A DNA stretch of 64,000 nucleotides from JBBSBL01 sp046330255. GTDB taxonomy: Bacteria; Actinomycetota; Thermoleophilia; Solirubrobacterales; Solirubrobacteraceae. The notes beneath the pieces were generated by a model. That model had not been told where the DNA came from. It saw only the letters and a list, made by a program, of their open reading frames with translations, and searched no databases. Where the stretch lies: positions 1 through 64,000 of the forward strand of contig JAXLTC010000003.1 of assembly GCA_046330255.1 (NCBI GenBank), given 5' to 3'. A program made the translations under genes and the position numbers. Positions 1-8,337 of this stretch are shown here, in pieces. Every line of letters begins with the position of its first letter. The first letter of the stretch is position 1.

Positions 1-160
1 CGCCGCGATGATGCTGCGCCACGGACTCGGCATGGACGCCGAGGCCGCGGCGGTAGAATCGGCCGTCGACCGCGCGCTCGCCGAGGGCCTGCGAACGGCC
101 GACCTCGGGGGCGACGCCACGACCGGCGAGGCCGTTGACGCGGTCCTGAGGCATCTGTAG
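1..160 (+). CDS. leuB: 3-isopropylmalate dehydrogenase, C-terminal end (partial)
   Basis: The reading frame enters from the left edge and stops at TAG (158-160), giving the last 52 residues. The visible part has the MLRHGLG helix and the AEGLRTADLGG segment followed by a TTGEAVDAVL-type end, which is the usual C-terminus of LeuB, the NAD-dependent dehydrogenase of leucine biosynthesis. ilvE starts 20 bp downstream and citramalate synthase follows, so this is the end of a branched-chain amino acid gene run. The catalytic residues lie outside the window, so the call rests on the tail and the context. Confidence 0.8.
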   Translation, partial: AAMMLRHGLGMDAEAAAVESAVDRALAEGLRTADLGGDATTGEAVDAVLRHL

Positions 161-179
161 ACGAAGATCGGGAGATGAC

Positions 180-1127
180 GTGGAGCCTGCGGACCTCATC
201 TGGATGAACGGCGATTTCGTCGCCTGGGATGAAGCCAAGGTCCACGTGCTCACGCACGGGCTGCACTACGGCACGGGCGTCTTCGAGGGGATCCGCGCCT
301 ACGACACCGAGCGCGGGCCGGCGATCTTCCGCAGCCGCGAGCACCTCGACCGGCTGCGCCGCTCCGCGGACCTCTACTACATGCCGCTGCCCTACACGGT
401 CGAGGAGATCCGCGCCGCGACCCACGAGCTGATCCGCCGGAACGGCTTCGGCGCCTGCTACATCCGCCCGCTCGTCTACCGGGGCTACGGCCAGATGGGG
501 CTGTTCCCCCTGGACGCGCCGACCGACGTGGTGGTCGCCGCCTGGCGCTGGGGCGCCTACCTGGGCGACGAGGGCAAGCGGCGCGGGATCCGCGCCAAGG
601 TCTCGTCGTGGCGGCGCATCTCCGCCGACTCGCTGATCCCGCACGCGAAGGCCTCCGGCCAGTACCTGAACAGCGTCCTGGCGAAGATCGAGAGCCACAA
701 GGCGGGCTACGAGGAGGCGATCCTGCTCGACGCCCACGGCTTCGTCTGCGAGGGGTCGGGCGAGAACGTCTTCGTCGTGCGCGACGGGCGAATCGTCACG
801 CCGCCGCAGACGGCGGCCATCCTGGACGGCATCAACCGCGCCTCGATCCTCACGATCGCGCGCGACGCGGGCATCGAGGTGCTCGAGCGCGACCTCGCGC
901 GCGCGGAGCTCTACATGGCCGACGAGGTCTTCCTCTCCGGCACGGCCGCGGAGCTGGTCCCGGTGCGCGAGATCGACGACCACACGATCGGCGAGGGCGA
1001 GCCCGGCGCGGTCACCCGCCGGCTGCAGCGCACCTTCGAGGACGCCCTGCACGGGCGCGACGAGCGCTACGCGGATTGGCTCGACGTGGTCGAGGTCCCG
1101 GCGGGCGTCCCCACCGAGGCGGCCTGA
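180..1127 (+). CDS. ilvE: Branched-chain amino acid aminotransferase
   Basis: This 315-residue protein is a fold-type IV PLP aminotransferase that would carry out the last step of Val, Leu and Ile synthesis (2-oxo acid plus glutamate). The N-terminus has the IlvE pattern HGLHYGTGVFEGIRAY. The PLP-lysine lies in HAKASGQYLNS at about residue 160, followed by EGSGENVFVV and the LDGINRASI cofactor loop. The length is normal for the family. The GTG start at 180 has a GGGAG purine run about 8 nt upstream and lies 20 bp after leuB, so the two are probably co-transcribed. A D-amino-acid or aminodeoxychorismate lyase role is possible within fold IV, but the context favours IlvE. Confidence 0.93.
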   Translation: MEPADLIWMNGDFVAWDEAKVHVLTHGLHYGTGVFEGIRAYDTERGPAIFRSREHLDRLRRSADLYYMPLPYTVEEIRAATHELIRRNGFGACYIRPLVYRGYGQMGLFPLDAPTDVVVAAWRWGAYLGDEGKRRGIRAKVSSWRRISADSLIPHAKASGQYLNSVLAKIESHKAGYEEAILLDAHGFVCEGSGENVFVVRDGRIVTPPQTAAILDGINRASILTIARDAGIEVLERDLARAELYMADEVFLSGTAAELVPVREIDDHTIGEGEPGAVTRRLQRTFEDALHGRDERYADWLDVVEVPAGVPTEAA

Positions 1128-1155
1128 GCGCGATGCGCGGGACGGGCGCGAGCGG

Positions 1156-2754
1156 TTGACCCGCATCCAGCTCTACGACACCACGCTACGCGACGGCATG
1201 CAGGGGGAGGGCATGTCGCTCTCCGCCGCCGAGAAGCTGCGCGTCGCCCACCGGCTCGACGCGCTCGGCATCGACATCGTCGAGGCCGGCTTCCCGGCGT
1301 CGAACCCGAAGGAGCTCGAGCTGTTCGAGCTGCTCGCGCGCGAGAGCTTCGAGCACGCGACGATCGCCGCGTTCGGGATGACCCGGCGTCGCGACTCGGC
1401 CGCGGCCGACGACCCGGGGTTGCGGGCCTTGGCCGCCTGCTCCGCGCCGGTCTGCACGCTCGTGGGCAAGACCTGGACGCTGCACCTGGACAAGGTCGTG
1501 CGCGTCGACCGCGACGAGAACCTGCGGATGATCGCCGACTCCGTCGCCTTCCTCGTGGGCGACGGCAAGCGTGTCGTCTACGACGCGGAGCACTTCTTCG
1601 ACGCCTGGCGCGCCGACCGCGAGTACGCGCTGAAGTGCGTGCGGGCCGCCGCCGAGGCGGGCGCCGAGACCGTCGTGCCGTGCGACACCAACGGCTCCTC
1701 GCTGCCGCACGAGGTGGCCGCCGCCGTGCGCGACGTCGTGGCCGAGCTGGGAGCGGACGTCGGAGTCGGGATCCACACGCACAACGACGCGGAGTGCGCG
1801 GTCGCGAACACGCTCGCGGCCGTCGCCGAGGGCGCCACCCAGGTCCAGGGCACGATCAACGGGATCGGCGAGCGCTGCGGGAACGCGAACCTGATCTCGA
1901 TCATCGCCAACCTCCAGCTCAAGATGGGCCGCGAGTGCCTCGACCCGGCGCGCCTGGCCACGCTCGCCGACGCCGCGCGCTTCGTCGACGAGCTGGTGAA
2001 CCGCACGCCCGATCCCGACCAGCCCTACGTGGGGCGTAACGCGTTCGCGCACAAGGGCGGCATGCACGTGGCCGGGGTGATGGCGGACGCCTCGACGTTC
2101 GAGCACGTCGATCCGGCGCTGGTCGGCAACAGCCGCGAGCTGCTGATCTCCGAGCTCTCGGGCAAGGGGACGGTCCAGGCCCGCGCCGAGGCCGGGGGGC
2201 TGGACGTCGACGAGCGCTCGGCGCGGCGGATGGTCGAGCGCGTCAAGGAGCTGGAGCACCGCGGCTACCACTACGAGGCTGCGGACGGCTCGTTCGAGCT
2301 GCTGCTCCGCAAGGAGACCGGAGCCTACGAGCCGCTCTTCCGCCTGGAGTCCTGGCGCGTGATCGTCGAGAAGCGCGCGGACGGGAAGGTCGAGACCGAG
2401 GCGACGATCAAGCTCTGGGCCGACGGCGAGCGCTACGTCCGCACCGCGGAGGGCAACGGCCCGGTCAACGCGCTCGACGCCGCCCTGCGCGCGGCGATCG
2501 CCGAGAGGCACCCGCATCTGCGCGACATCGAGCTCGTCAACTACAAGGTCCGGATCCTCGACGCCGGCCACGGGACCGAGGCGGTCACCCGCGTGCTGCT
2601 CGATTCCTCCGACGGGCAGGAGGTGTGGGGCTCGATCGGCGTCTCGGAGAACATCATCGAGGCCTCGTGGGAGGCGCTCGTGGACTCGCTCGAGTACGGA
2701 ATGCAACCCGGCCGCCCGCAGCACGCGCGCTCGGTTCGCGCGCGCAGCGCGTGA
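1156..2754 (+). CDS. cimA: Citramalate synthase
   Basis: This 532-residue member of the DRE-TIM / 2-isopropylmalate synthase family has the LYDTTLRDGMQGEGM start of the barrel, metal-binding GIHTHND, and a GTINGIGERCGNANL catalytic segment. A long C-terminal regulatory domain runs from about residue 390. The early TTLRDGMQGEG, the VGKTWTLH stretch and the length match the CimA subgroup, which condenses pyruvate and acetyl-CoA to citramalate for isoleucine, better than LeuA (an EC 2.3.3.13 enzyme). The TTG start at 1156 is set by where family similarity begins. The stop overlaps the next gene's GTG by 4 bp. Context with leuB and ilvE supports a role in branched-chain synthesis. Confidence 0.88.
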   Translation: MTRIQLYDTTLRDGMQGEGMSLSAAEKLRVAHRLDALGIDIVEAGFPASNPKELELFELLARESFEHATIAAFGMTRRRDSAAADDPGLRALAACSAPVCTLVGKTWTLHLDKVVRVDRDENLRMIADSVAFLVGDGKRVVYDAEHFFDAWRADREYALKCVRAAAEAGAETVVPCDTNGSSLPHEVAAAVRDVVAELGADVGVGIHTHNDAECAVANTLAAVAEGATQVQGTINGIGERCGNANLISIIANLQLKMGRECLDPARLATLADAARFVDELVNRTPDPDQPYVGRNAFAHKGGMHVAGVMADASTFEHVDPALVGNSRELLISELSGKGTVQARAEAGGLDVDERSARRMVERVKELEHRGYHYEAADGSFELLLRKETGAYEPLFRLESWRVIVEKRADGKVETEATIKLWADGERYVRTAEGNGPVNALDAALRAAIAERHPHLRDIELVNYKVRILDAGHGTEAVTRVLLDSSDGQEVWGSIGVSENIIEASWEALVDSLEYGMQPGRPQHARSVRARSA

Positions 2755-3875
2755 GCGGCGCGCCACCCGCCGAGCCGATCCCGCTCGCGCGGCCGCTGCT
2801 CGGCGAGGCCGAGGAGGCGGCCGTGCTGGGGGTGCTGCGAACCGGGCGCCTGTCGCTGGGCCCTGCGCTGGGCGCGTTCGAGCGCGCGTTCGCGCAGCGG
2901 CTGGGCGTCCCGCACGCGAGCGCGGTCTCGAGCGGCACCGCGGGGCTGCATCTGGCGCTGCGCGCCGCCGGGGTGGAGGAGGGCTCGGAGGTGGTCACGT
3001 CGCCGTTCTCGTTCGTCGCATCGGCGAACGCCGTGCTCTACGAGCGCGCCCGGCCGGTGTTCGCCGACGTCGACCCGCGCACGCTCAACCTCGATCCCGC
3101 CGCCGCAGCGGCGGCGGTCGGCGAGCGCACCGCGGCGCTGCTCCCGGTCCACATCTTCGGCTACCCGGCCGACGTGCCCGCGCTCGAGGGCCTGCGCCTG
3201 CCGATCGTGGAGGACGCCTGTGAGGCGCTCGGCGCGGTCCACCCGGACGGCGTGCCGGTCGGCGCGCGCGGACATCCGGCGGTGTTCGCGTTCTACGCGA
3301 ACAAGCAGATCACCACCGGCGAGGGGGGGATGGTCGTGACGGCGGACGGCGCGGTCAAGGAGCGCATCGACTCCGAGCGCAACCAGGGTCGCGCGCCCGA
3401 CATGGGCTGGCTCGACCACGACCGCCTCGGCTTCAACTACCGCCTCTCCGACATCGCCTGCGCGCTGGGCCTCGCGCAGCTCGGGCACCTGGACGCGATG
3501 CTCGCGGACCGCGCGCGCGTCGCCGCGCTCTACGCGGAGGCGCTGGAGGGCATCGAGGGCCTCGAGCTGCCCGCTCCCGACGCCGGCGGAGCGCGGCGGA
3601 GCTGGTTCGTCTACGTCGTGCGCCTGCCGCGCGGCGCGGACCGCGACGGGGCCGTACGCGCGCTCGGGGGGCACGGCATCGAGACAAAGCCCTACCTGCC
3701 CGCGATCCACCTGTTCAGCTTCTACCGCGAGCGCTTCGGCCACCGGCCCGGAGAGTTCCCGGTCGCCGAGGACGCGGCCGCGCGCTCGCTCGCGCTGCCC
3801 TTCTTCCCCGGGCTGTCCGAGGCCCAGGCGGAGCGGGTCGCGCGCGGCCTGCGCGACGTGCTCGGGCGCGCCTGA
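2751..3875 (+). CDS. DegT/DnrJ/EryC1/StrS-family PLP aminotransferase
   Basis: This 374-residue fold-type I aminotransferase belongs to the nucleotide-sugar group. It has SSGTAGLHLALRA near the N-terminus, VEDACEALGA, the PLP-lysine motif FYANKQITTGEGGMV, and FNYRLSDIACALGLAQL. Such enzymes usually aminate keto-sugars for surface polysaccharides. The GTG at 2751 is chosen because it overlaps the cimA stop (GTGA) and similarity starts just after it; the longer open frame upstream lies inside cimA. There are no sugar-biosynthesis neighbours, so the substrate cannot be named. Translational coupling to cimA is the only contextual clue. Confidence 0.85.
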   Translation: MSGAPPAEPIPLARPLLGEAEEAAVLGVLRTGRLSLGPALGAFERAFAQRLGVPHASAVSSGTAGLHLALRAAGVEEGSEVVTSPFSFVASANAVLYERARPVFADVDPRTLNLDPAAAAAAVGERTAALLPVHIFGYPADVPALEGLRLPIVEDACEALGAVHPDGVPVGARGHPAVFAFYANKQITTGEGGMVVTADGAVKERIDSERNQGRAPDMGWLDHDRLGFNYRLSDIACALGLAQLGHLDAMLADRARVAALYAEALEGIEGLELPAPDAGGARRSWFVYVVRLPRGADRDGAVRALGGHGIETKPYLPAIHLFSFYRERFGHRPGEFPVAEDAAARSLALPFFPGLSEAQAERVARGLRDVLGRA

Positions 3876-3884
3876 GCCCGCCTC

Positions 3885-3890
3885 TAGACT
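3885..3890 (+). promoter_or_regulatory. Leaderless-type -10 box for argH
   Basis: TAGACT ends 9 nt before the GTG of argH. No -35-like element is visible upstream. The spacing puts the transcription start at or within a few bases of the start codon. Confidence 0.55.
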
Positions 3891-3899
3891 GCGCCGACC

Positions 3900-5261
3900 G
3901 TGTCGCGCTTCGCCGAGCCCCAGGACCCGCTGTTCCAGAGGCTCAACAGCTCGATCTCGTTCGACTGGCGCCTGGGCCCCTACGACGTCGAGCAGTCCCG
4001 CGCGCATGTCGAGATGCTCGCCGAGCGCGGCATCATCGAGCCGGCCGACCGCGACGCGCTGCTCGGCACGCTGGAGCGGGTGGGCGCGGAGCTCCAGGAC
4101 GGGAGCTTCCCGTTCGAGCCGGGTGACGAGGACATCCACATGGCGATCGAGCGCCGTGTCACGGAGCTCGCCGGCCCCGTCGGCGGGCGCATGCACACCG
4201 CGCGCTCGCGAAACGACCAGGTCGCCACCGACCTGAAGATGTTCACCCGCGCCCACGCGCGCGAGGCGATCACGGCGATCGAGCGGCTGATGGGCGTCCT
4301 CGCCGGCCTGGCGGAGCGCCACCTCGACTGGCGCGCCCCCGGCTACACGCATCTCCAGCGGGCGCAGCCCGTCCATCTCGGCCACCACCTGCTCGCCTGG
4401 TTCTGGATGCTGGAGCGTGACCGCTCACGCTTCGCCGCGGTGGAGGCGGCGACGGGCAGCCTGCCGCTGGGCGCGGGCGCGCTGGCGGGCGTGAACTTCG
4501 ACACCGACCGCGCGATGGTCGCCGCCCGGCTCGGCTTCACGTCCGTCGCGGAGAACTCGATCGACGCGGTCGCCGACCGCGACTTCGCGCTCGACTACCT
4601 CGCGGCGGCGGCGACCTGCGCCACGCATCTCTCGCGTCTCGGCGCGGAGATCGTGCTGTGGTCCAGCGAGGAGTTCGGCTTCTGCGAGCTCTCCGACGCC
4701 TGGGCCTCCGGCAGCTCGATCATGCCCCAGAAGCGCAACCCGGACGCCGCCGAGCTCCTGCGCGCCAAGGCGCCGCGGATCGCCGGGCACCTCGTGGCCC
4801 TGCACGGCGTCATGCATGCGCTCCCGCTGACCTACAACAAGGACATGCAGGAGGACAAGGAGCATCTCTTCGACGCCGCCGACACGCTCGAGGCGTGCCT
4901 CGCCGCCGCGGCCGGGATGCTGGAGGGGATCTCCTTCTCGCGCGAGCGGCTCGAGGCGGCCGCGAGCGACGAGCTGCTCGCCGCCACCGACCTGGCCGAC
5001 CTCCTGGTGCGCCGCGGCCTGCCGTTCCGGGAGGCGCACGGCGTCGTCGCGGGCCTGGTGCGGGTCGCCGTGGACTCCGGGCGCCGGCTCTCGGAGCTCA
5101 CGCCCGACGAGCTCGCCTCCGCCTCGCCACTGCTCGACGGCGAGTTCTACGAGGTCCTGCGCGGCTCCTCCTGGCTGGAGTCGAAGGTCTCCCGGGGCGG
5201 TACGAGCCTGGAGCGCGTGCGTGAGCAGCTCGACCGCGCGCGGGCCGCACTGCCGGCGTGA
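3900..5261 (+). CDS. argH: Argininosuccinate lyase
   Basis: This 453-residue protein splits argininosuccinate to arginine and fumarate, the last step of arginine synthesis. It carries the fumarase/aspartase superfamily signature GSSIMPQKRNPD at about residue 275, plus MHTARSRNDQVATD and YTHLQRAQPVHLGHH, which hold the substrate-binding and catalytic Thr/His residues. Length is typical. The GTG at 3900 begins at the family N-terminus, and a TAGACT box lies 9 nt upstream, so the mRNA is probably leaderless. The stop overlaps the start of the glycosylase gene by 4 bp. No other arg genes are adjacent. Confidence 0.95.
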   Translation: MSRFAEPQDPLFQRLNSSISFDWRLGPYDVEQSRAHVEMLAERGIIEPADRDALLGTLERVGAELQDGSFPFEPGDEDIHMAIERRVTELAGPVGGRMHTARSRNDQVATDLKMFTRAHAREAITAIERLMGVLAGLAERHLDWRAPGYTHLQRAQPVHLGHHLLAWFWMLERDRSRFAAVEAATGSLPLGAGALAGVNFDTDRAMVAARLGFTSVAENSIDAVADRDFALDYLAAAATCATHLSRLGAEIVLWSSEEFGFCELSDAWASGSSIMPQKRNPDAAELLRAKAPRIAGHLVALHGVMHALPLTYNKDMQEDKEHLFDAADTLEACLAAAAGMLEGISFSRERLEAAASDELLAATDLADLLVRRGLPFREAHGVVAGLVRVAVDSGRRLSELTPDELASASPLLDGEFYEVLRGSSWLESKVSRGGTSLERVREQLDRARAALPA

Positions 5262-5866
5262 GGCCGGGCTTCTACGAGCGGCCGGTGCTCGAGGTCGCGC
5301 GCGAGCTGGTGGGCTGCGTCGTCAGGCACGGGGCGGTCGCCGGGCGGATCGTCGAGACCGAGGCCTACCACGAGTCCGAGCCGGCCTGCCACGCATACGC
5401 CGGTCTCACGCCGCGCACCCGGGTCCTGTTCGGCCCGCCCGGACGGGCCTACGTCTACCGCTCCTACGGCATCCACGCGCTGCTGAACGCGGTCTGCGAG
5501 CCCGAGGGGATCGGCGCGGCCGTGCTGATCCGGGCGCTCGAGCCGCTCGAGGGCGTAGGGATCATGCGCGAGAGGCGCGGTATGACGCGCGCCGAGGACC
5601 TGTGCTCGGGCCCCGGCAAGCTCACCGTCGCGCTGGGTGTCGACCTCGAGGACAACGGCGCCGACCTGGCGGGCGGCGGGGTGCGCATCGAGCCGCCCGC
5701 GCCCGGGGAGCGCACGACCGCGATCGAGACCGGCACGAGGATCGGGATCAGCCGCGCGGCCGAGCTGCCTTGGCGCTTCTGCGCGGCCGCCAGCCCGTAC
5801 GTGTCGCGCCCCAGGCCGCGCGCGAGAAGCCGGCGGAGCGCCGCCCGGGCGCGGGCGGGCGCGTAG
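5258..5866 (+). CDS. mpg: DNA-3-methyladenine glycosylase (AAG/Mpg family)
   Basis: This 202-residue base-excision enzyme would remove 3-alkyladenine and other damaged purines from DNA. Family landmarks are the FYERPVLEVARELVG start, the catalytic-Glu motif VETEAYH, DNA-intercalating YVYRSYGIHALLN, and CSGPGKLTVALGV. The last ~25 residues are Arg-rich and less conserved. The start GTG overlaps the argH stop (GTGA), implying co-transcription, an association without obvious metabolic logic. It converges on the PBP gene with a 16-bp gap, so the two transcripts must terminate within coding sequence or overlap. Confidence 0.9.
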   Translation: MRPGFYERPVLEVARELVGCVVRHGAVAGRIVETEAYHESEPACHAYAGLTPRTRVLFGPPGRAYVYRSYGIHALLNAVCEPEGIGAAVLIRALEPLEGVGIMRERRGMTRAEDLCSGPGKLTVALGVDLEDNGADLAGGGVRIEPPAPGERTTAIETGTRIGISRAAELPWRFCAAASPYVSRPRPRARSRRSAARARAGA

Positions 5867-5882
5867 CGGCGCTCGAGGCCGC

Positions 5883-8219
5883 CTACGCCCCCGGCGCGCC
5901 GGCTCCGCCCGATCCGCCGCCGGACCCGCCGCCTCCTCCGCCCTGGCCGCCCCCGGATGGCGGGCTCGGAGCGGGCGCCGGAGCCGGGGCCGGAGCCGGG
6001 GCCGGCGTCGGAGCGGGGGCCGGCGCCGGGCTGCTCGGGGGCTGCTGCCCGCCGCCCTGGCCGCCCCCGGACGGGGTCGTACCGCCACTGCTCCCACCGC
6101 CGCCCGACGATCCCCCGGAGCCGGAGCCGTCCGAAGGCGACGTCGTGCCGCCGGAGCCGGCGCCGGAGTCGCCGGCTGCCGCGCGCGCGTCGCGCTCGCT
6201 CTGGCGCTGGGAGAAGATCGACAGCGCCGAGGTCATGAAGTCGTGCCAGATGATCGCCGGGTAGGTGCCGCCGGCCACGGGCGAGCCGTCGTACTGGGTC
6301 TTCATCGGGCGCAGGCCGTCGGGGTAGCCGACCCAGACCGCGACGGTCAGCGTGTCGTTCCAGCCCACGAACCAGGCGTCGCCGTAGTTCTCGGTCGTAC
6401 CCGTCTTGCCGGCCGCGAAACCGTCGATCGAGGCCTCCTTGCCGGTGCCGCTGGTGACCACCGAGTTGAGGATCGAGGACACGTTCGCCGCGACCCCCGG
6501 GGGCATGACCCTCTTGTAGCGGGGGACGTTGCGCACCAGCACCCGCTTGTCGGAGCGGTCCTTGACCTCGGCGATGCCGACGGGACCTCCGTCCGAGGCG
6601 CCGAGCCCGTCGGCGCTCGTGACGCGCTGGCCGCCGGTGGCGAACGACTCGTAGGCGTGCGCCATATCGAGCGGCGTGACGCCCTCCTTCAGCCCGCCGA
6701 GCGTCATCGCGTAGTTGGTCGAGACCGGGGTCCTGATCCCCAGGTCCTCGGCGGTGCGCGCGACCTTGCGGGTGCCGACCTTGATGCCGACCTCCGCGTA
6801 GATCGAGTTGTCGGACACCGTCATCGCGTCGGCGAGCGTGTTCGATCCGGAGTAGCTGCCCTCGTAGTTGTTCACGATGAAGAACTCCTTGCCGCGCGTG
6901 TGCGGCACCGTGAAGATCTTCTTGCGCGACTCCCAGACCGAGTCCGGCGAGATGCCGTTCTCCAGCGCGGTCGTGAGGATGAACGGCTTGAAGGAGGATC
7001 CGGGCTGCCTCTGGCCCTGGGTGGCGAGGTTGAACGGTCGCTTGGCGTAGTCGTCGCCGCCGACCATCGCCCGGACCTCGCCCGTGCGGTTGTCGATCGC
7101 CACCAGCGCGGCGGAGGGCATGCCCGAGCCCGCCGGGAGATGGTTCTGCACGGCCTGGTCGGCCGCCTGCTGGAGATCCAGGTCGAGCGACGTGCGCACC
7201 CGCAGGCCGCCGGTGAAGGCCCGCGTAGCCCCGAACTTCTGCACGATCAGCCCGCGGACCCAGCTCGTGAAATACGGCGCCTTCGTGTCCTCCTGGGGCG
7301 GGCTCAGGTCGGACTGGGTGGGCACCGGCTGGGACCGGGCCTGCTCGTACTCGGAGCGGTCCAGGTAGTGCTGCGAGAGCATGTTCGAGAGCACCAGGTC
7401 GCGCCGCTTGCGCGCGGCCACGGGGTGCGCGATCGGGTCATACGCGCTCGGCGACGCGATCACGGCGGCGAGCATCGCGGCCTGCGGCGGGGTCAGCTCG
7501 TCGGCGCAGTAGCGGTTCGCGCGCGACTGCCCGCAGCCGGGGTGCGCCTTCGCGAAGTACACGCGCGCCGCGGACTCGATCCCGTAGGCCCCGTTCCCGA
7601 AGTAGACGGTGTTCAGGTACTGGGTGAGGATCTTGTCCTTGGTCCATTTCCGGTTCAGGTGATAGGCGAGCGCGGCCTCCTTGAGCTTCTGGAAGACGGT
7701 CCGGTCGCCCTGCGCGTCGAGCGCGTTCTTGACGAACTGCTGGCTGATCGTCGAGGCGCCCTGGACGGGGGCGCCCGAGATCAGGTCCGACCAAAGGGCG
7801 CGTCCGATGCCGCGGACGTCCACGCCCGAGTTCTCATAGAAGCGCTTGTCCTCGATCGCGATGACCGCGTGGCGCACGGCGGGCGCGACGTCCCCGGAGC
7901 CGACGAGCACGATGTTCTGGGGGCCGGTCAGCACGCCGAGGTCGCGGCCGCGCACGTCGAGCAGGACCGAGTTGCGCGCCGCCCGGAACTCCTGCCGGTT
8001 CTCGAGCTTGGGCAGGTCGGACGCGACGGCCATCATCATCCCGAAGACGGTCGAGACGAGCGCGAGCGCGGAGACCCCGAGCAGGATCATTGCGAGGCGC
8101 AGCTTCTTCACGCGCGGGCGGGGGCCAGGCGGCGGCTCCTCCGGTCCCGCTCCGGGCCGGCGGAACGGGATCGTGCCCGTTCCGGGCGCTTGCGGTGAGG
8201 TGTCGCTGCCGTCGCTCAA
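5883..8219 (-). CDS. Class A penicillin-binding protein (bifunctional transglycosylase/transpeptidase)
   Basis: With a TTG start at 8219 this is 778 residues: a basic cytoplasmic tail, a membrane anchor (~39-66), a GT51 transglycosylase domain (catalytic Glu in IAIEDKRFYENSG at ~123, then GASTISQQFVKNAL), and a transpeptidase domain with SxxK at 408-411 (GSSFK), SDN at 469-471 and KTGT at 605-608. It polymerises and cross-links peptidoglycan outside the membrane. The last ~90 residues are a low-complexity Gly/Ser then Pro-Ala tail. The start is uncertain: GTG at 8261 is an alternative, and anything longer would run into the tyrS promoter. It is divergent from tyrS. Confidence 0.93.
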   Translation of the reverse strand: MSDGSDTSPQAPGTGTIPFRRPGAGPEEPPPGPRPRVKKLRLAMILLGVSALALVSTVFGMMMAVASDLPKLENRQEFRAARNSVLLDVRGRDLGVLTGPQNIVLVGSGDVAPAVRHAVIAIEDKRFYENSGVDVRGIGRALWSDLISGAPVQGASTISQQFVKNALDAQGDRTVFQKLKEAALAYHLNRKWTKDKILTQYLNTVYFGNGAYGIESAARVYFAKAHPGCGQSRANRYCADELTPPQAAMLAAVIASPSAYDPIAHPVAARKRRDLVLSNMLSQHYLDRSEYEQARSQPVPTQSDLSPPQEDTKAPYFTSWVRGLIVQKFGATRAFTGGLRVRTSLDLDLQQAADQAVQNHLPAGSGMPSAALVAIDNRTGEVRAMVGGDDYAKRPFNLATQGQRQPGSSFKPFILTTALENGISPDSVWESRKKIFTVPHTRGKEFFIVNNYEGSYSGSNTLADAMTVSDNSIYAEVGIKVGTRKVARTAEDLGIRTPVSTNYAMTLGGLKEGVTPLDMAHAYESFATGGQRVTSADGLGASDGGPVGIAEVKDRSDKRVLVRNVPRYKRVMPPGVAANVSSILNSVVTSGTGKEASIDGFAAGKTGTTENYGDAWFVGWNDTLTVAVWVGYPDGLRPMKTQYDGSPVAGGTYPAIIWHDFMTSALSIFSQRQSERDARAAAGDSGAGSGGTTSPSDGSGSGGSSGGGGSSGGTTPSGGGQGGGQQPPSSPAPAPAPTPAPAPAPAPAPAPSPPSGGGQGGGGGGSGGGSGGAGAPGA

Positions 8220-8323
8220 GATCCGTCCCGCCGGTTCGCCGCGCGACCGGGCGCGAGGAACGAGAAACGTGGGGCAGGCGGCGAGACAGGGGCGGCCGGG
8301 GGCCTCGCCGGAGGCGCGGAGTC

Positions 8324-8329
8324 TAGCAT
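8324..8329 (+). promoter_or_regulatory. Leaderless-type -10 box for tyrS
   Basis: TAGCAT ends 8 nt before the tyrS ATG at 8338. There is no Shine-Dalgarno sequence in the gap, which supports a leaderless transcript. It lies in the divergent gap with the PBP gene. Confidence 0.6.
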
Positions 8330-8337
8330 TGGCCCGG

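Noticed and set aside
1186..2766. Long minus-strand open frame (526 codons) opposite cimA
   Set aside because: It is a mirror of a well-supported gene. High GC keeps antisense frames open, and its composition (Arg, Asp, Val, Leu runs without motifs) is typical of a shadow.
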